Source: Candidatus Eisenbacteria bacterium (lineage in GTDB: Bacteria > Eisenbacteria > RBG-16-71-46 > JACRLI01). Taken from it: a stretch of DNA of 64,000 nt. Each line of letters begins with the position of its first letter. Position 1 is the first letter of the stretch. The stretch is taken from NCBI GenBank assembly GCA_016235265.1, contig JACRLI010000015.1, positions 197,335 through 261,334 on the forward strand, read 5' to 3'. The notes under the pieces were generated by a model that saw only the letters and a list, made by a program, of their open reading frames with translations, was not told the origin of the DNA and ran no database searches. Below, piece by piece: positions 35,594 through 43,005 of this stretch. The translations under genes and the position numbers were made by a program.

Positions 35594-36825
35594 GTGATCT
35601 CCTCCAGCACTCCGGCCAGGCGCGACGTGAGCCGGCGGCGGGAGAAGATGCTGCGGTCGGCCGGGGAATGCCGCGGAGGCGCCTCGCCCTTCCACGCGCG
35701 TTCCAGTGCCTCCGCCACGCGCCCGGGCTCCCCCGGAGCGGCCACCCAGCCGCAGCCCATGGTCCGCACCAGCTCCGCCGCGGGCCCCTCGGGGACCACC
35801 GCCAGCACCGGGCGGCCGGAGGCCAGGTACTCGTACAACTTGCCCGGCACCAGCTCCCGGAAACGGCCGGAGAGATGCTTGAGCAGCAGCAACGCGTGCG
35901 CCCCCGCCTCGGCCTCCAGGACTTCCCGGTGCGGGCGCTGGCCCACGAACCGCACCACCTCGCCCAGGCCCCGTCGCTCCACCAATCCGGCCTGCGGCGA
36001 GTCATGCGGGCCGTACAGCAGCACCTGGGTGCGCGCGGCGCGCGAGGGATCCGCCGCGAGGAAGCGCTGCAGCCCGTCCAGGAAGGGCGCCAGCGTGCGG
36101 CCGGCCGAGATCCTCCCGGCGTGCACCACGGTGAAGCGGTCGAAGCGCGCGGGGGTGACTTCGCGCCACTCCTCCTCTTCGTAGCCGTTGGGGATCACGG
36201 TGATGCGCGGCGCAGCGGAAGGCAGCGCGGCTTCCAGGAATGCGCGGGTGCCGTCGGTGGCGGTCAGCACCCGGTCGGCGTTCGAGAGCACCGCGCGCAG
36301 CCGCTCCAGGTGCGCGGCACGATGCCACGGGGTGAGCGGGCGGAAATAGCCCAGCCCGATCCACGGGTCGCGGAAGTCCGCCACCCACGGCAGGCCTGTG
36401 GCGCGCTTGAGATCGAGTGCGACCATGTGGTCGGTGTCGGGGGGCGAGGTGGAGTACAGCGCGCGCACGTCACCGCGGCGGAGCCGCTCCAGGCCGGCGC
36501 GCACCGCCGGCTTCCGCCAGCGCAGGTAGGTGTCGGGCACCAGGGCCCGGGTGGCCAGCCAGCCGGCCGCCATCTGCCAGAAGGGACGCCGGACCCGGCC
36601 CGCAAGCGCCTGCGCGGGCAGCAGCGCCCCCACCCGCAGCGTCTCCAGGTGTTCCACTCCGCGCACCAGGGCCTCGTCCTTCACCCAGGCGCCGCCCCCG
36701 GAGCCGGTCAGGATCACCGGCAGGAAGCCGTGGCCTTCCAGGTGGCGCGCGAAGCCCAGCGTGCGGTACACGCCGCCGCCGCCCACAGGCGGGAAGTGCA
36801 GGGCCACCATCAGCACCGGCTTCAT
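35590..36825 (-). CDS. GT4 glycosyltransferase
   Basis: GT-B transferase of 411 residues with the N-terminal block MVALHFPPVGGGGVYRTLGFARHLEGHG, a nucleotide-sugar domain with VVHAGRISAGRTLAPFLDGL, LLYGPHDSP, VVRFVGQRPHREVLEAEAGAHALLLL and KLYEYLASGRPVLAVVPEG. This pattern occurs in surface-polysaccharide loci of many FCB-group bacteria. ATG 36825 overlaps the FemAB-like gene's stop (ATGA), and the stop overlaps the next start. The middle segment PWVADFRDPWIGLGYFRPL is a common acceptor-domain signature of this subgroup. Confidence 0.87.
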   Translation of the reverse strand: MKPVLMVALHFPPVGGGGVYRTLGFARHLEGHGFLPVILTGSGGGAWVKDEALVRGVEHLETLRVGALLPAQALAGRVRRPFWQMAAGWLATRALVPDTYLRWRKPAVRAGLERLRRGDVRALYSTSPPDTDHMVALDLKRATGLPWVADFRDPWIGLGYFRPLTPWHRAAHLERLRAVLSNADRVLTATDGTRAFLEAALPSAAPRITVIPNGYEEEEWREVTPARFDRFTVVHAGRISAGRTLAPFLDGLQRFLAADPSRAARTQVLLYGPHDSPQAGLVERRGLGEVVRFVGQRPHREVLEAEAGAHALLLLKHLSGRFRELVPGKLYEYLASGRPVLAVVPEGPAAELVRTMGCGWVAAPGEPGRVAEALERAWKGEAPPRHSPADRSIFSRRRLTSRLAGVLEEIT

Positions 36826-37793
36826 GACCCGCCCCCGGCGCGCGGCCCGCTGCGCCACACGCGATAGCCGACCGGCCGCCCGCCGAAGCCCTCCTTGAAG
36901 AAGCGGGTGCCCGCCCGCCCGCCGCTGTTGCCCAGGTCGGCGCGCTTCAGGCCGCGGCGGACCGCGTCGTGCAGCAGGTCGCCGAAGAGCAGCTCGCCGG
37001 TGGGCACGGCGCGGGCCGCGGACGCGAAGCTCACCAGCCAGGCGAACCACGTGCCGCAGCCCTCGGCGATCGCGGTCACCGCCAGCGTCTCCTCGCCGCG
37101 GACCGCGCGATGGACGCGGAGCCACCCCTGGCGCGCGCCCGCGCGCAGCAGCGCCTCGGGGTAGACCACCCGCTGCCCGCGCGCGGCCGCCTCGTTTCGC
37201 TGTAGCGCGGCAAATTCGGACACCGCCTCCGGGCCCGCCGGCTCCACGCGCACGCCCGCCCCGGCCACACGCCGGCGGGACTTTCGGGTGCGGTGCGCGA
37301 AACCGCGCTCCAGTTCCTCCTCCGAGGCGGGCAGCTCCAGCAGGTGGGTCTCCTCGGCGCGCGCGCGCGCGCCGGGCCAGTGGCGGCGGATGGTGTCCCC
37401 GAGTCCTGCGTCCCCGTGATCTGCGACCACGCAGAGGGTCCACGGGCGGGCGAAGCGCCGGGCGAACTCGGCGTACAGCGCCGCCGCCGCGTCGCGGTCC
37501 CCGGGCTCGCGCAGCCACGCGCCGCCCGGGGTGCCGTAGGGCAGGGAAGCCACGCGCGACAGCACCAGCCGGCGCCGCGCCACCACCGGAAGCGCGGCGC
37601 GGATGTCGTCGCCGTCGGCGATCCAGAGGGTCAGGTCCCGGAGCCCGGGGTCGGATTCCAGAAGCGCGCGGCGGAAGGCGGGGAGATGAAACGGGCCCGC
37701 ACCCGGCACGCAGGCCAGGAGCGCATCCCACGCCGCGGACCCGGGCTCGGTTTCGCTCACGCAGCGCACCGGGATCGGCGGGCCGGCGGTCAT
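36822..37793 (-). CDS. FemAB/GNAT-like acyltransferase
   Basis: A 323-residue protein resembling BioF2-like/FemAB-related GNAT proteins of exopolysaccharide loci. Family-like parts are FHLPAFRRALLESDPGL near the N-terminus, the basic segment ERGFAHRTRKSRRRVAGAGVRVE (about 160-182), and the C-terminal KRADLGNSGGRAGTRFFKEGFGGRPVGYRVW, which matches the final GNAT strands in this group (fFKegfG). These enzymes transfer amino-acyl or acyl groups. The acceptor here is not known. The gene lies between the propeller protein and a GT4 with an ATGA overlap. No signal peptide. Confidence 0.75.
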   Translation of the reverse strand: MTAGPPIPVRCVSETEPGSAAWDALLACVPGAGPFHLPAFRRALLESDPGLRDLTLWIADGDDIRAALPVVARRRLVLSRVASLPYGTPGGAWLREPGDRDAAAALYAEFARRFARPWTLCVVADHGDAGLGDTIRRHWPGARARAEETHLLELPASEEELERGFAHRTRKSRRRVAGAGVRVEPAGPEAVSEFAALQRNEAAARGQRVVYPEALLRAGARQGWLRVHRAVRGEETLAVTAIAEGCGTWFAWLVSFASAARAVPTGELLFGDLLHDAVRRGLKRADLGNSGGRAGTRFFKEGFGGRPVGYRVWRSGPRAGGGS

Positions 37794-37815
37794 GGTCGGC
37801 GCACGGCCCCGGGGA

Positions 37816-40101
37816 TCAGCGGATCACGGCCAGGTTGAGGCGGCGGAGCACGCCGTCGGCCTCCACCAGCACGCGGTACATGCCCGCGCCCACGTAGCGC
37901 CCCTGCGCGTCGCGGCCGTCCCAGAAGCCCTGCGAGGGGGTCACGCCGCGGAACTCGCGCACGGTGCGCCCGCGGGCGTCCAGGATGCGCACCAACCCGG
38001 CGCTCACGAATCGGCCCGCGAGGCCCAGGCGTGCGTGCACCCCCGGGCGGAACGGGTGGGGGTAGAGCCGGACCGCTCCGGCGACGGGGGGCTGCGGCAC
38101 GTCCCCGCCGCCCACCTCGAGCAGGTTGAGACCCAGCGCGGTGCCGATCCACAACTTGTAGGGCACGCCCGTGCCCTCCACGGTCAGGGCCCCCACCGCA
38201 TCCTCCACCAGCGGGCTGTTGGAGCCGTCGTAGGTGGTGAACTCGCCGCTGCGGAACAGGGTCAGTCCCAGCCCGGTGCCGATCCACACGTCGCCATTGG
38301 GCGCCGCGGCCACGGAAGAGACGATGTTCTCCGGCAGGCCCTTGCCCAGGCCGAAGATGCCCACCACGCTGTCCCGCGAGGCCCGGATCACCGCCAGGCC
38401 CTCGTTGGTGGCCACCCACACCGAGTCGCCGGAAATGGCCACCGAGTTCACCGTCTGGCCGGGGATGTAGCGCCCGTCGCCTTCGGACAGCAGCTTGCTG
38501 TAGTGCACCAGGAGATCGCACGGCGCTCCCTGGGCGGCGGAACGCCAGTGAGTGAGACCGTTGTCGGGCGTGCCGATCCAGCGGTCCGTCGTGTCGCGCA
38601 TGGCCAGCGAGAAGGCCTTGTTGCTCGCAAGGCCGTCCCCGCAGGACAAGGTCTGCGTGGTGAACTCCTTCCATCCCCTGAGCGCGTCGCCCGGCGTGGT
38701 GTCCGAAGGGACGAATTCATACAGCGCGTCGTGCGGATCCCCGGCGCCGAGCCACTTGCGTCCCCCGGCATCCTCCGCGATCACCAGCACGTTGTGCGGC
38801 GGATTCCGGAACTTGCGCCACTTCTCGGTTCCGTCGCGGTCGTCCAGGATCTCGATGCCGGCCTTGGAGCGGTCCTCCCCCACGCAGCAGTGCCCGAACC
38901 ACTTGAAACCGTCGGTGTCACACAGAAGGCCCCACGCCTGGACGGCCTCCATGCCGTTCCGCGTGCCCCGGGTGCTCCATCCCGGCGCGCCGGACGGGTC
39001 GTACACCATCGCCTCGCCGCCCTTGAACGGGAGGATCCACAGTCGCTTTCGACCCACCGGCTCGATGCGGATCATGTGGATGTTGTTGTAGGCCGGCTGG
39101 TCCACGGCGAAGTCGTCGAAGAGCGAAGACCACCGCGTGGTGGCGGCCACGTAGCGCAGCACGCCCGAGGTGGTGGCGGCCCACACGCTGTCGCCGCTCA
39201 CCGCGAGATCCAGCACGCGCGCGCCCTGGTCGGCGCCCAGGCTGTGCAGCGTGCCACCGATCAGCACGGAGACGCCGGAACGCCGGCCCACGTAGAGACG
39301 GCCGCCGCCCCCGGCCATGGAGTAGACGCTGTCGGGGCTCTCGGCCGCGACCGCCCAGCCGGTGTCCGAGTACTGGTAGATCCGGGGGCCCTCGGCGCAG
39401 TACACGGTGCCGCCGGCCTGGCCCAGGGCGAGGATGTTCGCGCCCGGCGGCAGCCCTCGCGTGAGCTGCGTCCAGTGGTTGCCGTCCGAGGCGGTCACCC
39501 CGCCCTGCGTGGCGATGAAGTACGGTCCCACCCCGCTCACCGCCCGGCCTCCTTCCGCCACCAGGATGTCGTTCACGTAGAGGTTGGGCAGGCAGGAATC
39601 CTCCACCGCGGCGCAGGCCTGCACCACTGCGTCCCCGTCCAGCACCCCCAGTCCCACCTGCGTGCCCACCCACAGGGTGCTGCCGAAGCTGCGGATGCGC
39701 GTGATGTAGCTGCTGGGCAACCCGAACGTGGAGTCGATGGGCGTCCAGGTGCCGGCGCTCCGGTTCCAGCGCAGCAGGCCCTGGCCCAGGGTGCCGAACC
39801 ACACCGAGCCGTCGGCGGTCACGTGCACCGCGGTGAGCAGGTTGCTGGTGAGCCCGTTCGGGGTGCGCGTGAGCACCTGCGGCCCCCCGGTCCCGCCGTG
39901 GGGAAACAGCATCGCCCCGCCGGTGCCGGCGCTCCACACCCCCGCGGCGTCCAGCGCCACCGCCCGCGAGCCGCGCAGGTTCACGTACGCGGTCCAGGTG
40001 CCCTGGGCCCGCGCGCCGGACGCGGCGAGGACCCCCGCCACCGCCAGGGCCGCCGCCACGGCGCCCGCCCGCGCGATCCTACCCGGGAATCTTCCGGTCA
40101 T
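37816..40101 (-). CDS. Secreted two-component-regulator-type beta-propeller protein with FlgD-like C-terminal domain
   Basis: A 761-residue exported protein. The signal peptide spans residues 1-32 (hydrophobic core AGAVAAALAVAGVLAA, cleavage after ARA). The body carries repeated Reg_prop-like units: VWFGTLGQGLLRW, LWVGTQVGLGVL, VWAATTSGVLRY, RWIGTPDNGLTHW, VWVATNEGLAVI, VWIGTGLGLTLF, LWIGTALGLNLL. The last 80 residues (VRILDARGRTVREF...FWDGRDAQGRYVGAGMYRVLVEA) are a FlgD-type Ig domain, common at the C-terminus of secreted proteins in FCB-group bacteria. No kinase domain follows the propeller. It sits inside the glycan operon; role unknown, possibly a surface protein bearing or binding the glycan. 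Confidence 0.85.
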   Translation of the reverse strand: MTGRFPGRIARAGAVAAALAVAGVLAASGARAQGTWTAYVNLRGSRAVALDAAGVWSAGTGGAMLFPHGGTGGPQVLTRTPNGLTSNLLTAVHVTADGSVWFGTLGQGLLRWNRSAGTWTPIDSTFGLPSSYITRIRSFGSTLWVGTQVGLGVLDGDAVVQACAAVEDSCLPNLYVNDILVAEGGRAVSGVGPYFIATQGGVTASDGNHWTQLTRGLPPGANILALGQAGGTVYCAEGPRIYQYSDTGWAVAAESPDSVYSMAGGGGRLYVGRRSGVSVLIGGTLHSLGADQGARVLDLAVSGDSVWAATTSGVLRYVAATTRWSSLFDDFAVDQPAYNNIHMIRIEPVGRKRLWILPFKGGEAMVYDPSGAPGWSTRGTRNGMEAVQAWGLLCDTDGFKWFGHCCVGEDRSKAGIEILDDRDGTEKWRKFRNPPHNVLVIAEDAGGRKWLGAGDPHDALYEFVPSDTTPGDALRGWKEFTTQTLSCGDGLASNKAFSLAMRDTTDRWIGTPDNGLTHWRSAAQGAPCDLLVHYSKLLSEGDGRYIPGQTVNSVAISGDSVWVATNEGLAVIRASRDSVVGIFGLGKGLPENIVSSVAAAPNGDVWIGTGLGLTLFRSGEFTTYDGSNSPLVEDAVGALTVEGTGVPYKLWIGTALGLNLLEVGGGDVPQPPVAGAVRLYPHPFRPGVHARLGLAGRFVSAGLVRILDARGRTVREFRGVTPSQGFWDGRDAQGRYVGAGMYRVLVEADGVLRRLNLAVIR

Positions 40102-40121
40102 TCGTAGCTCCTATCAGGATG

Positions 40122-42176
40122 TCACCCGCGCCAGCGGCCCAGCCAGCAGGCCGCGCTGCGCACCAGCGTCCTCAAGTCGGACGACAGGTCGGCCTGGCGC
40201 AGGCCGCGCTCCAGGTCGTTCTCGGTGAAGCACCGCGCCGGCTCCACGTACCATGACCCCGTCAGGCCCGCGGGCAGGTCCCGCCCACGCCCGGGTCCGG
40301 CCACGGGGGATTCAGCATAAGGGCGGAGCGGGGCTCCCACCAAGCCCAGTCTTCCCGTGAGCACCCAGAACAGGAGCAGCGCGCGGTCCAGGCCCAGGCG
40401 TCGCAGCGCCGCCACCGGCCCGCGGCGCGCACGGAGGCTGCGGATCGCCACCCGCTGCCCGCGGCCGTTGTCCCATGCCTCGCGCTCCCACGCCGGGCCG
40501 CGTCCCGCCAGCAGCAGCCCCAGATACGAGAGGCCCATCGCGGCCAGGGCGAAGGGCAGCAGCGCCAGCGCCACCAGGGTCTCGAGCAGGCGGCGCGCCA
40601 GGTGGCTGCGCTCCAGCGGGAGGTCGGGCGAGATGCGGATCATGTGCACCGGCCCGAAACGCTCCACGCGGTCGCCTTCCCGCAGCCACGGGGTGAGCCC
40701 GGTGAAGATGCGCACCTCCACGCCGGCGGAGGAGCAGCGGTCCGCCACGTCCCAGAAATCCTGCGCGCGGTCGGCCGGGATGGCCAGAATCGCCACCTGA
40801 ACGCGCTCGTCCTGCACCAGCCCCGCCACCCGGGCGGAAAGCTCGCCCGGCGCGAGCCCCGCCGCCGAACGGTCCAGGTCGTGCCGGCCGCACCATTCGT
40901 AGCCGTGCGTGCCCGCCTCCACCAGCCGGGCCGCCTCCGAGAGCATCGGCTCCACTCCCAGCAGGAGCGCGCGCGGCCGCGCCTTCAAGCGCTCGGACAT
41001 CGCCGCCGTGGCGCGCCCCACCAGCAGCCGGCCGGCGAACACCGCGGCGACGGAATACGGGTAGAACAACAGCACCAGGGCCCGCGAATAGGACTTCACA
41101 TAGGCCGCGTAGGTGGCGGCCATGACGATGAGCGAGGCCCACGCCAGCGCCTTGCCGAGGTCCACCATCAACTCGGCCCAGTCGTCGCCGCGGGCGCGGT
41201 AGAGGCCGCGCGCCAGCAGGGTGCCCAGCACCACCATGTTGATCAGCAGCAGGAAGTTCGCGTAGTAGGCGAACGGGAACAGGGGCTTGGTCAGGGTGGC
41301 GCCGAGGCTGCCGCGCGAGAGAAACGCCAGGTAGAAGGCCAGGTTGATCGCCGCCACGTCCGCGGCGACGGTCGCGACCGGCCCCGCGCGCCCCTGCGAG
41401 CGCTTGGCCACGTAGAGCAGCAGGCTCCACTTCTCGTAGAAGCGCAGCGAACTGACGATGTGGCGGCGGAGGCCCGCGAGGTCGCGGGTGCTCTCCCGGC
41501 GGTGCCGGTGCTCGATTTCGGCGGCGGGCACGTACCACACCTTCCAGCCGCGCTTGCCCATGCGGTAGCACCAGTCCACGTCCTCGAAATACAGGAAGAA
41601 GCGCTCGTCGGCGCCCCCCACGTCCTCCACCGCGCGCCGCCGCACCAGCATGGCGCCGCCCAGCACCCAGTCCACCGCGCGCGGCTCGAGGTGATCGAAG
41701 TCCAGCATCAGGTGGGCGCGGGTGACCGGGCTGTCCTGCATCCAGCGGGCCAGGAACGTGCGCCGGTACAGGAGCGTGCGCAGGGTGTAGAAGCGCCGGC
41801 AGGAATGCTGCAGCGTGCCGTCGGGATTCAGCAGGCGGGGCGCCACGATGCCGGCCTCGGGGTGCTCCCCGCCGAAGCGCTCCAGCTCGCGCAGCGCGCC
41901 GGGGCGCACGCGGGTGTCGGGGTTGAGCACCATCACCCACTCGCCGGTGGTCCCGCGCACGCCCTGGTTCACCGCGCGCGCGAACCCGGAGTTCTCGGTG
42001 TTCTCGATCAGGCGCACGCCGGGGAAGCGCTCCACCACCGGGCGGGCGGGGCGACGGTGCGAATTGTCCACCACCAGGATCTCGGCGGGCATGTCACCGG
42101 ACTCCGCCAGGGAGCGCAGGCACTCCTCCAGCAGGTCGGGAGTTTCGTAGTGGACGATCACCACGCTCAGCGACAT
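40122..42176 (-). CDS. GT2 glycosyltransferase fused to a degenerate polyprenol-P hexose-1-P transferase
   Basis: A 684-residue two-part protein. Residues 1-250 are a WbbL-like GT2 (SVVIVHYETPDLLEECL, VVDN, ENSGFARAVNQG, NPDT at 85-88, VLGGAMLVRR, FFLYFEDVDWCYR). Residues 260-395 hold about four helices and 400-515 a CoA_binding_3-like region, as in WcaJ/WbaP. Residues 525-684 match the transferase end but with losses: the usual LDELPQL reads LDRALLL (595-602, catalytic Glu lost), LVGPRP reads LVGAPLRP, and the K-F-R-S-M block is S-L-R-A. The C-terminal PAGLTGSWYV survives. ATG 42176 is preferred over GTG 42191. Probably GT2-active with a scaffold-like rear. Confidence 0.8.
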   Translation of the reverse strand: MSLSVVIVHYETPDLLEECLRSLAESGDMPAEILVVDNSHRRPARPVVERFPGVRLIENTENSGFARAVNQGVRGTTGEWVMVLNPDTRVRPGALRELERFGGEHPEAGIVAPRLLNPDGTLQHSCRRFYTLRTLLYRRTFLARWMQDSPVTRAHLMLDFDHLEPRAVDWVLGGAMLVRRRAVEDVGGADERFFLYFEDVDWCYRMGKRGWKVWYVPAAEIEHRHRRESTRDLAGLRRHIVSSLRFYEKWSLLLYVAKRSQGRAGPVATVAADVAAINLAFYLAFLSRGSLGATLTKPLFPFAYYANFLLLINMVVLGTLLARGLYRARGDDWAELMVDLGKALAWASLIVMAATYAAYVKSYSRALVLLFYPYSVAAVFAGRLLVGRATAAMSERLKARPRALLLGVEPMLSEAARLVEAGTHGYEWCGRHDLDRSAAGLAPGELSARVAGLVQDERVQVAILAIPADRAQDFWDVADRCSSAGVEVRIFTGLTPWLREGDRVERFGPVHMIRISPDLPLERSHLARRLLETLVALALLPFALAAMGLSYLGLLLAGRGPAWEREAWDNGRGQRVAIRSLRARRGPVAALRRLGLDRALLLFWVLTGRLGLVGAPLRPYAESPVAGPGRGRDLPAGLTGSWYVEPARCFTENDLERGLRQADLSSDLRTLVRSAACWLGRWRG

Positions 42177-42255
42177 CAGGAAATCCCGCACGGGGTCGCG
42201 CCCGCCACGAGGCGCAGGAGAGAGCCGGCCGCCGGACGCGGTCGGCGGGGCCGTT

Positions 42256-43005
42256 TCACAGCCTGCCGAAGAGGTCCATCAGCCGCAGGCGCCACACCAT
42301 CCACACCGCCTCGTAGATGATCTTCCGGTTCATCTTGGACACCCCCGCGCGCCGGTCCACGAAGGTGATGGGGATCTCCTTCAAGCGGAATCCCTTCCGC
42401 CAGCACTTGTAGTTCATCTCGATCTGGAAGGCGTAGCCGTCGCTGCGCACCCGGTCCAGGTCAATGGCCGCGAGCGCCTCGCGCCGGAAGCACTTGAAAC
42501 CGCCGGTGGCGTCGCGCAGCGGCAGCCCGGTGATGATGCGGGTATACACGTTGGCCCCGTAGCTCAGGATCAGGCGCCGGAGCGGCCAGTGCACCACCGT
42601 GACGCCGTGGATGTAGCGCGAGCCCACCACCACGTCGGCGTCCTCGACGGCCTCCACGAACTCCAGCAGCGCGTCCGGGAAATGCGAGAAGTCCGCGTCC
42701 ATCTCGAACACCAGGTCCACGTCCTGTTGCACGGCCGCCTTGAAACCCGCCCGGTAGGCGGAACCCAGGCCCATCTTGCCCGGCCGGGACAGCAGCGAAA
42801 CCCGGGGGTCCCGGGATGCATACTCCTGGACCAGCGGCCCGGTTCCGTCCGGCGAGTTGTCATCCACCACCATCACCCGGAGGTTCAGCGGCAGCTGCAG
42901 CAGCCGGTCGAGCAGGGACACGATGTTGTCCCGCTCGTTGTAGGTCGGAATGATCACGATGGCCCGCAAGGGGCTCACCGGGTGCGCCGGGCTCGCGTCG
43001 CTCAT
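42256..43005 (-). CDS. Dpm1-like polyprenyl-phosphate sugar synthase (GT2)
   Basis: A 249-residue GT2 of the dolichol-phosphate mannose synthase type, making polyprenyl-phosphate-linked sugar from a nucleotide sugar. Motifs are IIPTYNERDNI, VVDDNSPDGTG, GLGSAYRAGFKAA, the metal-binding EMDADFSH, and GGFKCFRREAL, then the C-terminal IPITFVDRRAGVSKMNRK block diagnostic of Dpm1. No C-terminal helices (type III-like, soluble). ATG 43005 overlaps the YfhO-family stop (ATGA), so the two are coupled. It likely feeds a GT-C enzyme such as its neighbour. Confidence 0.92.
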   Translation of the reverse strand: MSDASPAHPVSPLRAIVIIPTYNERDNIVSLLDRLLQLPLNLRVMVVDDNSPDGTGPLVQEYASRDPRVSLLSRPGKMGLGSAYRAGFKAAVQQDVDLVFEMDADFSHFPDALLEFVEAVEDADVVVGSRYIHGVTVVHWPLRRLILSYGANVYTRIITGLPLRDATGGFKCFRREALAAIDLDRVRSDGYAFQIEMNYKCWRKGFRLKEIPITFVDRRAGVSKMNRKIIYEAVWMVWRLRLMDLFGRL

